A DNA stretch of 43,968 nt from an uncultured Phaeodactylibacter sp. (GCA_913057245.1 CAJXNH010000026.1:1-43968), one strand, 5' to 3'; counted from the first letter of the stretch, positions 7,235 through 15,916 are shown. Notes: generated by a model from the letters alone, not told the origin. Made by a program: numbers and translations.

Positions 7235-8608
7235 TTACATATTTGCACCAATCCCCTGCATACGGCTCCGCCCCTGAATCTTACCTGACTTCACCAGACC
7301 GTCGTAGCGGCGCATGAGCAGATGACTTTCAATTTGCTGAAGGGTATCAAGTACAACAGCTACAAGGATCAGCAGTGAAGTACCGCCGAAGAACATAGCA
7401 AAAGCGATGTTGACCCCAAATCCAGCTGCAAAAGCAGGCAGAATGGAAATGATACCCAGGAAAATTGAACCTGGCAAAGTGATACGGGTAGTCACCGCAT
7501 CGATAAAGTCAGCCGTTGGCTTACCCGGCTTAATACCAGGGATAAAGGCGTTCTGGCGCTTCAGGTATTCTGCATATTGCTGCGGGTTAACCAACAGCGC
7601 CGTGTATACATAGGTAAACAGCACCACCAAAATAAAGTAGATGATATTGTAAGGTGCCGATGTAAAGTCATTCAGTGCCCTCAGTATTGGACTTGTCGCC
7701 AGGTCACTCCCTTCTCCTGCGAAGAACTGAGCTACTGTTGCAGGCAGGAACATCAAAGCCTGTGCAAAGATGATCGGCATTACGCCCGAAGCATTCACCT
7801 TGAGCGGAATGTAGTCTCGTGCACCCTGCGCTGGCATTTGGTTAGACCCACGCCCAACCATACGCTTGGCAAACTGAATTGGAATGCGGCGAACCCCCTG
7901 TACGATCAGGACTGTAGCCATAACGATTCCAAAAAGTGCAGCCATCTCCAGTACGAAGATGATCAAACCATTGTTCTCCAACTGAGACTGGAATTCGAAG
8001 ACCAGTGCCTGCGGGAGCGTCGCGATGATGCCAATGGTAATCAAAAGAGAAATACCATTTCCGATTCCGCGGTCCGTAATACGCTCACCCAGCCACATAG
8101 AGAATACAGTGCCCGTGGAAAGGATGATAATATTGGAAATCCAGAACACACTGAGCGGGATTTGAGGATCCACAGCTCCAAGGCTGTTGATATAAGTCAG
8201 GTAACCTCCTCCCTGCACCAGGGTAATAGCTACAGTCAGCAAGCGGGTGATTTGATTGAGCTTCTTACGACCAGACTCTCCCTCTTTTTGCTGAAGGCGC
8301 TGAAAATAAGGTACTGCAAAACCCAATAGCTGAATAATGATCGATGCCGTGATATAAGGCATGATACCGAGTGCAAAGATAGCGGCGTTATTGAAAGCGC
8401 CACCAGTAAATACGTTAATCAGCCCAAGCAGATCGTTTGGCGAGTTGTTATTCTGAGTTGCATTATCCAGCACTTCTGGAATAACACCTGGCAGCACGAT
8501 ATAGGAGCCAAAGCGGAAAACAAAGAGCATACCCAAAGTAAAGAGGATGCGGTTGCGCAACTCTTTAATTTTCCAGATATTCTGTAAAGTAGTGATTAGC
8601 TTTTTCAT
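7235..8608 (-). CDS. secY: Protein translocase subunit SecY
   Basis: The product has 457 aa. SecY is the channel of the SecYEG translocon in the inner membrane, through which the signal-peptide proteins encoded here would be exported. About ten hydrophobic segments are visible. Characteristic stretches include the cytosolic loop RRIPIQFAKRMVGRG, VNASGVMPIIFAQALMFLP and the conserved TM10-tail region LLMRRYDGLVKSGKIQGRS. N-terminal MKKLITTLQNIWKIKELRNR is standard. It is preceded by a terminator-like hairpin after rplO (8688-8716) and a second hairpin (8640-8661), and no promoter motif was found in that 115-nt gap, so its expression probably depends on readthrough. Confidence 0.98.
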   Translation of the reverse strand: MKKLITTLQNIWKIKELRNRILFTLGMLFVFRFGSYIVLPGVIPEVLDNATQNNNSPNDLLGLINVFTGGAFNNAAIFALGIMPYITASIIIQLLGFAVPYFQRLQQKEGESGRKKLNQITRLLTVAITLVQGGGYLTYINSLGAVDPQIPLSVFWISNIIILSTGTVFSMWLGERITDRGIGNGISLLITIGIIATLPQALVFEFQSQLENNGLIIFVLEMAALFGIVMATVLIVQGVRRIPIQFAKRMVGRGSNQMPAQGARDYIPLKVNASGVMPIIFAQALMFLPATVAQFFAGEGSDLATSPILRALNDFTSAPYNIIYFILVVLFTYVYTALLVNPQQYAEYLKRQNAFIPGIKPGKPTADFIDAVTTRITLPGSIFLGIISILPAFAAGFGVNIAFAMFFGGTSLLILVAVVLDTLQQIESHLLMRRYDGLVKSGKIQGRSRMQGIGANM

Positions 8609-8639
8609 CTGCGTAATTTTATAGCCTGTCTACCACATT

Positions 8640-8661
8640 GAAGAGCGGCTATTAGCTCTTC
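8640..8661 (-). other. Hairpin in the secY leader
   Basis: Perfect GAAGAGC/GCTCTTC 7-bp stem with an 8-nt loop, 31 nt before the secY start and 26 nt after the terminator-like element at 8688. It has no U tract. Confidence 0.45.
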
Positions 8662-8687
8662 TCGAAACCTCGTGGGACCGTAGCCCC

Positions 8688-8716
8688 AAAAAATAAAGCG
8701 CCGCTTGACGCGGCAC
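8688..8716 (-). terminator. Intrinsic terminator/attenuator between rplO and secY
   Basis: Seven nt past the rplO stop the transcript reads GTGCCGC, loop GTCAA, then GCGGCGC: a 7-bp GC-rich stem with one G-U wobble. It runs directly into TTTATTTTTT (nine U in ten). The wobble would be a mismatch on the plus strand. The form is that of an intrinsic terminator inside an essential operon, so partial or regulated readthrough into secY is expected. Confidence 0.65.
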
Positions 8717-8723
8717 AATATAA

Positions 8724-9173
8724 TTACTCAGCTACAGTAGCAGAGCCACCTGCTGCCTCGATAGCGGCTTTGGCCGACTTGGAGAAGCCATGAGCAACGA
8801 CTTCAAACTTGCCTTTTAGCTCACCGTTGCCCAAAATTTTGACCAGGTCATTCTTGCCAACAGCACCGAGCTTAACCAAGGTTTCTAAATCGAACTTCTC
8901 AACTCCGTGTTTTTCTGACATCGCCTGAAGGTTGTCCAGGTTGATTGCAGTATAGGATTTACGGTTGTGGTTGTTGAAGCCGATTTTGGGCAAACGCATC
9001 TGAATAGGCATTTGACCACCTTCGAAGTTGCGCTTATTTTTGAAGCCGGAACGAGACTTAGCACCTTTGTGACCGCGGGTAGCGGTACGACCATGCCCAG
9101 AACCTACGCCTCTGGCAATTCTTTTGCGCTTTTTGACTGCACCCTCGGCAGGCTTTAAGCTATGTAGTTCCAT
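8724..9173 (-). CDS. rplO: 50S ribosomal protein L15
   Basis: The product has 149 aa. The N-terminal glycine/basic segment (RIARGVGSGHGRTATRGHKG) threads into 23S rRNA; the C-terminal globular part ends ...KAAIEAAGGSATVAE. L15 acts late in large-subunit assembly. It is immediately preceded by a full-consensus promoter (9211-9241) and followed 7 nt later by a terminator-like hairpin, so a short rplO-only transcript is possible in addition to the long operon RNA. Confidence 0.98.
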   Translation of the reverse strand: MELHSLKPAEGAVKKRKRIARGVGSGHGRTATRGHKGAKSRSGFKNKRNFEGGQMPIQMRLPKIGFNNHNRKSYTAINLDNLQAMSEKHGVEKFDLETLVKLGAVGKNDLVKILGNGELKGKFEVVAHGFSKSAKAAIEAAGGSATVAE

Positions 9174-9210
9174 TGCGATTATCGTTTATTCTCTATTAAA
9201 GAATGGTCTG

Positions 9211-9241
9211 CAAAGATATCCGCTATTCACGGCTTTACAAA
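9211..9241 (-). promoter_or_regulatory. Full-consensus internal promoter upstream of rplO
   Basis: On the minus strand TTTG (9241-9238), a 19-nt spacer and TATCTTTG (9218-9211) match TTTG-N19-TAnnTTTG exactly. Transcription would start near 9204, about 30 nt before the rplO ATG. The -33 box overlaps an AT-rich inverted repeat (AAACTTTTT/AAAAAGTTT, 9239-9268) that begins at the rpmD stop. Confidence 0.75.
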
Positions 9242-9266
9242 CTTTTTCCTTAAGCTTAAAAAAAGT

Positions 9267-9449
9267 TTAGCCCGCGGGCTCGACTGTAACTAAGTGACTG
9301 ACCTTATTCACCATGCCCTTGATCTGAGCAGTTTCTTCAACAACAACGCTTTGGCGGATTTTTTTCAACCCGAGCGCCTGCATCGTTGCTTTTTGCTTCT
9401 TGGAGCGGTCAATAACACTTTTTACCTGAGTGATCTTGATCTTACTCAT
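9267..9449 (-). CDS. rpmD: 50S ribosomal protein L30
   Basis: The product has 60 aa, full length for bacterial uL30. The start MSKIKITQVKSVIDRSKKQK and the segment ALGLKKIRQSVVVEETAQIK are typical. It is a small 23S rRNA-binding protein, absent from some bacteria but kept here in its usual place between rpsE and rplO. Its stop codon falls inside the inverted repeat 9239-9268. Confidence 0.96.
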   Translation of the reverse strand: MSKIKITQVKSVIDRSKKQKATMQALGLKKIRQSVVVEETAQIKGMVNKVSHLVTVEPAG

Positions 9450-9520
9450 TGCTTCAGCTTTTTATTCTGCTTTGAACAGTAATCCTTGTTGGGGGAAATA
9501 CTGCAGGCAGATGCGGATGA

Positions 9521-10039
9521 TTATCCGTTGAAAAGTTTTTCCATTGAAATATTACGCTGCTTGGCAATCGCCATTGGGCTACGCAGCTTCTTCAGTGCGT
9601 CGATCGTTGCCTTAACCACGTTGTGTGGGTTGGGCGACCCCATAGATTTCGCCAGTACATTATGCACACCCGCGATTTCCAGTACAGCACGCATTGCGCC
9701 ACCGGCAATTACACCAGTACCATCAGCAGCAGGCTTAATCAGTACACGACCGGCACCATACTTGCCTTTCTGCTCGTGAGGAATTGTACCGTTATGCAGC
9801 GGGACCTTCACGAGGTTTTTCTTCGCGTCATCGACTGCCTTGGAAATAGCCTCAGAAACGTCGCGGGCTTTCCCCAGACCATGACCTACTGTACCGTCAC
9901 CATCGCCTACGACAACGATAGCAGCAAAACTGAAGGTACGACCACCTTTGGTTACTTTTGCAACGCGGTTGAGGTTGACCAGCTTTTCTTTCAGTTCGGT
10001 TTCAGCGGGCTTGACCCTGTTGGAACTTCTCTTTGCCAT
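9521..10039 (-). CDS. rpsE: 30S ribosomal protein S5
   Basis: The product has 172 aa. uS5 sits at the mRNA entry and with S4 affects decoding accuracy. The N-terminal double-stranded-RNA-binding-like domain ([20 protein letters not shown]) and the C-terminal fold ([40 protein letters not shown]) are both present. A short perfect CGGAT/ATCCG hairpin (9514-9527) spans its stop codon. The gap to rplR is only 21 nt. Confidence 0.98.
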   Translation of the reverse strand: MAKRSSNRVKPAETELKEKLVNLNRVAKVTKGGRTFSFAAIVVVGDGDGTVGHGLGKARDVSEAISKAVDDAKKNLVKVPLHNGTIPHEQKGKYGAGRVLIKPAADGTGVIAGGAMRAVLEIAGVHNVLAKSMGSPNPHNVVKATIDALKKLRSPMAIAKQRNISMEKLFNG

Positions 10040-10060
10040 TACTTATGTTGTTGTAGATGA

Positions 10061-10414
10061 TTATAATTGCAGACCACCTTCGCGTGCACCCTCTGCTAGA
10101 GCCTTTACACGACCATGGTACAGGTAACCGCCGCGGTCAAAAACAGCCTTGTCAATATTGGCAGCTTTGGCACGCTCTGCCAGCAACTTGCCTACTTGCT
10201 TCGACTGCTCGGACTTGTTGACATCCATACTCACGCTGTCTTCACGTGAGCTTGCAGAAGCCAATGTGTGCCCCTGAATGTCATCAATAAGCTGAGCGTA
10301 GATGTATTTGTTGCTCCGGTAGATGTTGAGACGTGGACGCTCAGGCGTTCCGGTAATTTTATTCCGGATGCGCCAGTGAATGCGCTTGCGTCGATTACGC
10401 TTTGAAAATTGCAT
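10061..10414 (-). CDS. rplR: 50S ribosomal protein L18
   Basis: The product has 117 aa. uL18 binds 5S rRNA together with L5 to form the central protuberance. The basic N terminus ([18 protein letters not shown]), the segment [20 protein letters not shown] and the C-terminal [20 protein letters not shown] are diagnostic. The 84-nt gap from rplF contains a small CCTTA/TAAGG hairpin (10433-10445). Confidence 0.98.
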   Translation of the reverse strand: MQFSKRNRRKRIHWRIRNKITGTPERPRLNIYRSNKYIYAQLIDDIQGHTLASASSREDSVSMDVNKSEQSKQVGKLLAERAKAANIDKAVFDRGGYLYHGRVKALAEGAREGGLQL

Positions 10415-10498
10415 GATTCACTTAATTTTTGACCTTAGTGTAAGGAGCGGACTCCAAACCCAAGATCCGTATATGATAAACAGTGAACGAATGTTCGA

Positions 10499-11053
10499 TT
10501 ACTTACTAGCAGACTTACCAGCTTTGCGGCGGATTTCTTCACCAGCGAAGCGGATACCTTTACCTTTGTAAGGCTCAGGCTTACGGTAAGACCGGATCTT
10601 ATTGGCAACTTCACCAAGCAGCTGCTTGTCATGAGATTCCAGCCGAACGACGGGTGCCTTACCCTTTTCCATAGCTGTCGACACCTTGACTTCGTCAGGA
10701 AGTGCAAACATAATGGGGTGAGAGTAACCAATTGTCAGCTCCAGCAATTGACCGGTGTTGGTAGCACGGTAACCTACGCCAACCAGTTCCAGCTCTTTAA
10801 CAAAGCCATCGGTAACACCAGTTATCATGTTTGCTACCAGGGAGCGGCTCAAGCCATGCATTGCACGGTGGCGCTTTTGCTCAGTTGGGCGCTTTACATT
10901 GATTTCGCCATCCTCAACAGCGATCTCCATTTCCGGATCAATTTGCTGAGTCAGCTCACCTTTAGGTCCTTTTACCGTTATCAGGTTACCTTTGCTCACG
11001 TTAATTTCAACGCCACTTGGTAAACTGATCGGTGCTTTTCCTATCCTTGACAT
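10499..11053 (-). CDS. rplF: 50S ribosomal protein L6
   Basis: The product has 184 aa. uL6 has two homologous alpha/beta domains and lies near the sarcin-ricin loop and the factor-binding site. MSRIGKAPISLPSGVEINVS and the second-domain signature YRKPEPYKGKGIRFAGEEIR mark an intact protein. It follows rpsH by 42 nt. Confidence 0.98.
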   Translation of the reverse strand: MSRIGKAPISLPSGVEINVSKGNLITVKGPKGELTQQIDPEMEIAVEDGEINVKRPTEQKRHRAMHGLSRSLVANMITGVTDGFVKELELVGVGYRATNTGQLLELTIGYSHPIMFALPDEVKVSTAMEKGKAPVVRLESHDKQLLGEVANKIRSYRKPEPYKGKGIRFAGEEIRRKAGKSASK

Positions 11054-11095
11054 TTTTACTGTATTTTGGAACTTTCAAACAACGATGAAAGTGGC

Positions 11096-11503
11096 TTAGT
11101 AAACGTAGCAGAGCACCTCTCCGCCCACATTCTCGGCACGAGCCTGCTTGTCAGTCATTACTCCTTTGGAAGTAGACACAATTGCAACGCCCAATCCGTT
11201 GATGATCCTTGGAAGATCAGCGGCTTTAGAGTACTTACGGAGACCGCAGGTACTGATTCGCCCCAGCTTACGGATTACAGGCTGCTTGGTACGCGGATCG
11301 TACTTCAGTGCAATCCGGATAGAGCCTTGTCCGTTGAAGCCTTCTTCCTGGAACTTGTATTTGTGGATGAACCCCTGATTATAGAGGATCTCCGTCATGC
11401 TCTTTTTCAGCTTAGACGCAGGGATATCAACGATACGGTGACCCGCTTGCTGAGCATTGCGGATACGCGTAAGATAATCTGCTATTGGATCTGATACTGC
11501 CAT
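11096..11503 (-). CDS. rpsH: 30S ribosomal protein S8
   Basis: The product has 135 aa. uS8 binds the central domain of 16S rRNA, and in E. coli also spc mRNA as repressor. DPIADYLTRIRNAQQAGHR at the N terminus and the C-terminal GVMTDKQARAENVGGEVLC, which carries the rRNA-binding loop, are intact. The 78-nt gap from rpsN contains an interrupted hairpin (11524-11559), a position where an S8 target could lie (speculative). Confidence 0.98.
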   Translation of the reverse strand: MAVSDPIADYLTRIRNAQQAGHRIVDIPASKLKKSMTEILYNQGFIHKYKFQEEGFNGQGSIRIALKYDPRTKQPVIRKLGRISTCGLRKYSKAADLPRIINGLGVAIVSTSKGVMTDKQARAENVGGEVLCYVY

Positions 11504-11523
11504 TTTATCCTGATTATAGAAGC

Positions 11524-11559
11524 CGTCAAAACCCTAAATGCTTTCCAGGTTTGCAGACG
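11524..11559 (-). other. Interrupted hairpin between rpsN and rpsH
   Basis: CGTC pairs with GACG and AAACC with GGTTT around a loop of about 14 nt, with a small internal loop between the two stems. It lies 21 nt upstream of the rpsH start. Moderate stability; no U tract. Confidence 0.35.
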
Positions 11560-11581
11560 ACTATGATTGACTTCGATAAAG

Positions 11582-11851
11582 TTACCAGCTCGCTTTTGTT
11601 ACGCCAGGGATTTTGCCCTCCAGCGCCATCTCACGGAATTTCACGCGACACAGCCCAAACTGACGCATGTATCCCTTTGGACGACCAGTCAGCTTACAGC
11701 GGTTGTGCAGGCGGATCGGGTTGGAGTTGCGAGGGAGCTTATCGAGCTCTTCCCAGCGACCTTCCTCTTTGAGCTGCTTACGCAGGGCAGCGTACTTAGC
11801 TACCATTTTTTCTCTTTTCCGTTCGCGAGCGATGATTGATTTCTTAGCCAT
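11582..11851 (-). CDS. rpsN: 30S ribosomal protein S14, zinc-free long form
   Basis: The product has 89 aa. This is the long E. coli-like uS14 without the CxxC...CxxC zinc ribbon of the short 61-aa form. The signature [20 protein letters not shown], followed by [11 protein letters not shown], is complete. S14 is in the 30S head, and its place between rplE and rpsH is conserved. Confidence 0.98.
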   Translation of the reverse strand: MAKKSIIARERKREKMVAKYAALRKQLKEEGRWEELDKLPRNSNPIRLHNRCKLTGRPKGYMRQFGLCRVKFREMALEGKIPGVTKASW

Positions 11852-11879
11852 TATGAATAAATTGCTATGATTGAATTAC

Positions 11880-12437
11880 TTAGTTGCGTTGGTTCTTGAA
11901 TGGCATCCCCATCAATTTCAGCAGGGCCAGCGCTTCCGCGTCTGTCTTAGCCGTTGTCACGATAGTGATGTCCATACCTGTGATCTTATTCACCTTATCC
12001 ATCACGATTTCAGGAAAGATGATTTGCTCCGTAATACCCATGGAGTAGTTGCCACGTCCGTCAAAGCTCTTGTCGTTGACACCACGGAAGTCACGTACCC
12101 GAGGCAGTGCAACTGTGATGAGGCGGTCCATGAATTCGTACATCTTGATATTACGAAGGGTAACACGGGCACCAATTGGCATGCCGTCCCGCAGCTTAAA
12201 GTTAGAAACGGACTTACGGGCTTTGGTAGGTACCGCGCGCTGACCAGCGATAATGCTCATCTCTTCCACTGCGTTGTCCACCAGCTTTTTATCCTGAGTA
12301 GCATCCCCAACACCTTGGTTCAGGCTAACCTTGACGATGCGAGGTACCTCCATGATAGAGCTGTACTGAAACTGCTCCATGAGTGCAGGTACTACTTCTT
12401 CCCGATACTTTTTCTTCAGTCTTGGAGTGTAGCTCAT
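11880..12437 (-). CDS. rplE: 50S ribosomal protein L5
   Basis: The product has 185 aa. uL5 binds 5S rRNA and forms the L5-S13 inter-subunit bridge. [19 protein letters not shown] and the conserved block [20 protein letters not shown] are present. Its ATG overlaps the rplX stop codon by one base (TAATG), so translation of the two is probably coupled. Confidence 0.98.
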   Translation of the reverse strand: MSYTPRLKKKYREEVVPALMEQFQYSSIMEVPRIVKVSLNQGVGDATQDKKLVDNAVEEMSIIAGQRAVPTKARKSVSNFKLRDGMPIGARVTLRNIKMYEFMDRLITVALPRVRDFRGVNDKSFDGRGNYSMGITEQIIFPEIVMDKVNKITGMDITIVTTAKTDAEALALLKLMGMPFKNQRN

Positions 12438-12790
12438 TACTTAATAATTTCTCCGGATTTTTTAGAATAACGTACCAGCTTCCCGTTTTCTTCCTTTCTG
12501 CCCACACGGGTAGGCTCACCTGACTTAGGGTCTACCAGCATCAGGTTAGAAATATGGATAGGCGCAGGTACCTCGTTGATCCCACCAGGATTGTCCTGAG
12601 TAGGGCGAGTGTGCTTTTTGACCATATTCGTATCTTCTACGATAGCACGGTTCTCTTTAGGGAGGACTTCGAGTACTTCCCGAACCGTGTCGCGGTCCTT
12701 ATGAGCACCAGCAATCACTACGACGCGGTCGCCTTTTTTGATCTTCAGCTTAGGTGCGAACCTTTTGCCTTGATGTGATTTTTTTTGCAT
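12437..12790 (-). CDS. rplX: 50S ribosomal protein L24
   Basis: The product has 117 aa from the ATG at 12790 ([20 protein letters not shown]). This start fits family length better than an ATG nine codons upstream at 12817, which would add MKAIISRYT and leave only 8 nt after rplN. The KOW motif ([17 protein letters not shown]) sits at about residues 18-34. uL24 starts large-subunit assembly near the 5' end of 23S rRNA. The stop overlaps the rplE start by one base. Confidence 0.93.
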   Translation of the reverse strand: MQKKSHQGKRFAPKLKIKKGDRVVVIAGAHKDRDTVREVLEVLPKENRAIVEDTNMVKKHTRPTQDNPGGINEVPAPIHISNLMLVDPKSGEPTRVGRKEENGKLVRYSKKSGEIIK

Positions 12791-12825
12791 GGTATATCGA
12801 CTTATGATCGCTTTCAATAATTGGA

Positions 12826-13194
12826 TTAAAGTACCTCAGGTGCCAGTGATACGATACGCATGTAATCGCGCTCGCGCAACTCACGGGCTACAGGGCCAAA
12901 GATACGAGTGCCCCGGGGCTCATCTGCTGCATTAAGAAGCACAACAGCGTTATCATCAAAACGGATATAGGAACCATCACGGCGGCGGATTTCCTTCTTG
13001 GTGCGTACAACCACAGCCTTAGAAACCGTACCTTTTTTGATATTGCCACTTGGTGTTGCTTCCTTTACGGAAACTACGATTTGGTCACCAATTGAGGCGT
13101 AACGACGCTTAGAACCGCCTAGCACACGGATACAAAGCACCTCTTTGGCACCGCTGTTATCCGCAACTCTCATCCTGGACTCTTGCTGGATCAT
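12826..13194 (-). CDS. rplN: 50S ribosomal protein L14
   Basis: The product has 122 aa. uL14 binds 23S rRNA at the subunit interface and is the target of silencing factor Rsf[21 protein letters not shown] and the end [19 protein letters not shown] are typical. The 75-nt spacer from rpsQ holds a 9-bp hairpin (13220-13257). Confidence 0.98.
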   Translation of the reverse strand: MIQQESRMRVADNSGAKEVLCIRVLGGSKRRYASIGDQIVVSVKEATPSGNIKKGTVSKAVVVRTKKEIRRRDGSYIRFDDNAVVLLNAADEPRGTRIFGPVARELRERDYMRIVSLAPEVL

Positions 13195-13219
13195 CGTTGT
13201 ATAATTTAAAGAATTTCAA

Positions 13220-13257
13220 CTGGCAGGCATAATCTATATGACTAGCGGCCTGTCCAG
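13220..13257 (-). promoter_or_regulatory. Hairpin between rpsQ and rplN
   Basis: On the transcribed strand CTGGACAGGC pairs with GCCTGCCAG: nine pairs with one bulged A, around a 19-nt loop. It ends 26 nt before the rplN start. There is no U tract. Confidence 0.5.
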
Positions 13258-13269
13258 GGCAATTAAAAT

Positions 13270-13527
13270 TTACTTCGCACGCTCGATAATCTCTACGAGC
13301 CGCCAACGCTTACGCTTGCTGAGTGGACGAGTCTCCATGATACGGACCTTGTCTCCAACATTGCAATCGTTGTTTTCGTCGTGGGCCACAAATTTGCGGC
13401 TCTTCTTCACGAACTTACCGTAGATAGGGTGCTGCAGCCGGCGCTGAACAGAAACGCTGATGGTTTTGTCCATCTTATTGCTGGCTACCACGCCAATACG
13501 GGTTTTTCTCAGATTTCTTTCTTCCAT
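13270..13527 (-). CDS. rpsQ: 30S ribosomal protein S17
   Basis: The product has 85 aa. uS17 is an OB-fold primary binder of 16S r[23 protein letters not shown] and the diagnostic [20 protein letters not shown] are present. It follows rpmC by 34 nt. Confidence 0.98.
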   Translation of the reverse strand: MEERNLRKTRIGVVASNKMDKTISVSVQRRLQHPIYGKFVKKSRKFVAHDENNDCNVGDKVRIMETRPLSKRKRWRLVEIIERAK

Positions 13528-13561
13528 TTTATGCGGTACTTTGAAACCTTTGCTAAATCAG

Positions 13562-13825
13562 TTATTTCTTGCGCCGTCTTCTGGCACGGATTTTTGAACG
13601 CTCGGCAATTGCCTCAGGAGTTGCTGAAGCCAGCTCACGGCGGCGAACCTCCGTCTTGAGCCGAGATATGTCCCGGCGCACCTCGCGCAGTACGAGTGGA
13701 TTGTCCAGACCGCGGATAGCGTGGTCAAACTTTAGCTTCTGGTACTGAGCAACAGTAGTGTCCAGCTCGCTTTGCAGGTCTGCGTCCGAATAATCCTGGA
13801 GCTCCAGGAATTTCTTTGTTGCCAT
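13562..13825 (-). CDS. rpmC: 50S ribosomal protein L29 with basic tail
   Basis: The product has 87 aa. uL29 is normally 60-70 aa; the two-helix core (LQSELDTTVAQYQKLKFDHA...VREVRRDISRLKTEVRRRE) is followed by about 20 extra residues ending SKIRARRRRKK. L29 lies beside L23 at the tunnel exit, where nascent-chain factors dock. It is between rplP and rpsQ as usual. Confidence 0.97.
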   Translation of the reverse strand: MATKKFLELQDYSDADLQSELDTTVAQYQKLKFDHAIRGLDNPLVLREVRRDISRLKTEVRRRELASATPEAIAERSKIRARRRRKK

Positions 13826-13860
13826 GATATAATCGAATTAAATAGTCCTTGTAAAATGGA

Positions 13861-14280
13861 TTATCCCGCAAAGTCGTGGCGAACCACAAACTTGGTACGA
13901 ACAGGCAGCTTCTGTGCTGCAAGGCGGAGTGCTTCCTGAGCAACGTCCATAGGGACACCGTCCAGTTCAAACAGCACACGGCCAGGCTTAACTTCAGCAA
14001 CCCAATGGTCAAGAGCACCTTTACCCTTACCCATACGTACTTCCTGGGGCTTTGCTGTGATTGGCTTATCCGGGAAAATGCGGATCCAGACTTTACCTTC
14101 ACGCTTCATATAACGAGTCATCGCAATACGTGCAGCTTCAATCTGTCTGTTGGTGATGCGCGAGGCATCCATTGTCTTCAGACCGAAGGAGCCAAAATCG
14201 ATACGGCTGCCCTTATAAGCGAGCCCGTTGTTGCGGCCTTTCTGCTGCTTGCGATATTTCGTTCTTTTTGGCTGTAACAT
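13861..14280 (-). CDS. rplP: 50S ribosomal protein L16
   Basis: The product has 139 aa. uL16 contacts A-site tRNA near the peptidyl-transferase centre and matures the subunit late. [19 protein letters not shown] and the conserved [18 protein letters not shown] block are intact. A -7-like promoter element lies in its 98-nt leader (14351-14358). Confidence 0.98.
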   Translation of the reverse strand: MLQPKRTKYRKQQKGRNNGLAYKGSRIDFGSFGLKTMDASRITNRQIEAARIAMTRYMKREGKVWIRIFPDKPITAKPQEVRMGKGKGALDHWVAEVKPGRVLFELDGVPMDVAQEALRLAAQKLPVRTKFVVRHDFAG

Positions 14281-14350
14281 CTTACACTAAATTTAAGCGT
14301 CTAAACCTCTTAAAAATGGTCATACCTGACCGCGCTCCCGAAAAGCTCGG

Positions 14351-14358
14351 CAAAGGTA
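14351..14358 (-). promoter_or_regulatory. Possible internal -7 promoter element upstream of rplP
   Basis: TACCTTTG on the minus strand matches TAnnTTTG, but no TTTG box is found 19 nt upstream. A small GGTCA/TGACC hairpin followed by ATTTTTA (14311-14331) lies between it and the rplP start. Either could be coincidence. Confidence 0.35.
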
Positions 14359-14378
14359 CAGCGTTTTTCTGAATTATT

Positions 14379-15116
14379 CTAACGGCGGCGCTGATTTCTT
14401 CCGCCTCCACGGCGACCACCACCACGACGGTCGCTGCCGCCGCTCTTACCACCACGCTCCTGTACACCAGCGTGCGGAGAAAGATCTGGCTTGCCAAGAA
14501 TTTCACCCTTGCAAATCCATACTTTCACACCAATTTTACCATAGACAGTCAGCGCTTCCTTCAAAGCATAGTCGATATTGGCACGGTAGGTGTGCAATGG
14601 GGTACGACCTTCTTTGAATTCCTCACGACGAGCCATATCAGAGCCGTTAAGCCGACCCGCGATACGCACCTTAATGCCTTCAGCACCGGCACGCATGCTG
14701 GACTGAATTGCCATCTTAGTGGCACGGCGGTAATTGATACGTGCCTCAAGCTGCTTGGCAATAGATTCTGCAACGATGGCAGCATCAAGCTCAGGCTTGC
14801 GGATTTCAATAATATTGATCTGAACGTCCTTGCCGGTCAGCTTCTTGAGCTCTTCGCGGATACGGTCCACTTCAGAACCTCCCTTACCAATGATAATACC
14901 TGGGCGAGAGGTATGAATGGTAACCGTGATACGCTTCAGCGTGCGTTCGATAATGATTCGGGCAATTCCGCCTTTGGCAATACGAGCTTGGAGGTACGTA
15001 CGGATTTTTTCGTCCTCTACAACTTTATCAGCGTAGTCACGACCGCCAAACCAGTTGGAGTCCCAACCGCGGATGATGCCCAGGCGATTACCAATTGGAT
15101 TTGTCTTCTGACCCAT
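14379..15116 (-). CDS. rpsC: 30S ribosomal protein S3 with Gly/Arg tail
   Basis: The product has 245 aa. uS3 lines the mRNA entry. The N-terminal [20 protein letters not shown], the KH domain with GxxG loop ([19 protein letters not shown], about residues 70-88) and the C-terminal domain ([20 protein letters not shown]) are complete. The last ~25 residues are a Gly/Arg-rich tail ([18 protein letters not shown]), an added RNA-binding extension seen in this phylum. Confidence 0.98.
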   Translation of the reverse strand: MGQKTNPIGNRLGIIRGWDSNWFGGRDYADKVVEDEKIRTYLQARIAKGGIARIIIERTLKRITVTIHTSRPGIIIGKGGSEVDRIREELKKLTGKDVQINIIEIRKPELDAAIVAESIAKQLEARINYRRATKMAIQSSMRAGAEGIKVRIAGRLNGSDMARREEFKEGRTPLHTYRANIDYALKEALTVYGKIGVKVWICKGEILGKPDLSPHAGVQERGGKSGGSDRRGGGRRGGGRNQRRR

Positions 15117-15144
15117 ATCTATGGTATTACAATTTTATTAAAGC

Positions 15145-15564
15145 TTATTCTTCTACTGCTGCGTCTTCAACCTCTTCAACCTCTACGGCATCACCGGCAT
15201 CGGCACCATCCTTCAGTGCGGTTGCGTTTTCCACCACCAAAGTAACGTGGCAGGTACGCTTGCGGATACGGTGTGCACGGCCATGAGGTGCTGGCTGGAA
15301 CCGCTTCAGCATCGTGCCATCGTCGGCATAAATGGTTTTAATGTAAAGATCGTAGTCGTCCGCATTTTCCATGCCGCCCAGTTTGTCCTCCCAGTTGGCA
15401 ATTGCGGAAAGTACGAGTTTATCAAGCCATACAGCGGCCTCCTTCTTGGTAAAGCGAAGGATATCCAGTGCATCCTCCACGTTTTTACCGCGAATCAGGT
15501 CCACGACCAGCCGCATTTTGCGGGCTGACATCGGAACACTTTTGAGTTTAGCTACTGCTTCCAT
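15145..15564 (-). CDS. rplV: 50S ribosomal protein L22 with acidic tail
   Basis: The product has 139 aa, against about 110 in E. coli. The core (VPMSARKMRLVVDLIRGKNV; PAPHGRAHRIRKRTCHVTLV) includes the beta-hairpin that lines the nascent-peptide tunnel. The extra C-terminal residues are strongly acidic (DAVEVEEVEDAAVEE), unusual for a ribosomal protein. Their position on the subunit surface near the exit makes a docking role possible (inference). Confidence 0.97.
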   Translation of the reverse strand: MEAVAKLKSVPMSARKMRLVVDLIRGKNVEDALDILRFTKKEAAVWLDKLVLSAIANWEDKLGGMENADDYDLYIKTIYADDGTMLKRFQPAPHGRAHRIRKRTCHVTLVVENATALKDGADAGDAVEVEEVEDAAVEE

Positions 15565-15608
15565 TATTCTTACATTTTGCGCTGCCTTCTAACTGGCAAC
15601 TTTAAGGT

Positions 15609-15878
15609 TTACTTCTTACGGTTTCCTGTGTGCCCTTTGAAGGTACGTGTAGGTGAAAATTCACCCAGTTTGTGACCAACCATGTTCTCAGTAACAAACA
15701 CGGGCACGAAAGTCTTGCCGTTATGTACTGCGATCGTCTCCCCTACCATTTCGGGGTAGATCATAGAAGAACGGGACCAAGTCTTGATTACCTTTTTCTT
15801 CTTTGATTCTTTGGACTTCTCCACCTTATCCATCAGCTTATGGAAAATGTAAGGTCCTTTTTTGATCGATCTTGCCAT
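15609..15878 (-). CDS. rpsS: 30S ribosomal protein S19
   Basis: The product has 89 aa. uS19 is in the 30S head next to S13 and A-site t[23 protein letters not shown] and the signature [20 protein letters not shown] are present. The 79-nt gap from rplB holds a 10-bp perfect hairpin (15917-15949). Confidence 0.98.
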   Translation of the reverse strand: MARSIKKGPYIFHKLMDKVEKSKESKKKKVIKTWSRSSMIYPEMVGETIAVHNGKTFVPVFVTENMVGHKLGEFSPTRTFKGHTGNRKK

Positions 15879-15916
15879 TGTCTGATTTATTTATGAGCAG
15901 ACGCTTTAGGGGCGAA

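Noticed and set aside
7057..7251. 64-codon minus-strand ORF between secY and map (overlapping the secY end)
   Set aside because: No recognisable family, and it overlaps the SecY C terminus in another frame. The gap is better explained by the hairpins at 7060-7076 and 7128-7168.
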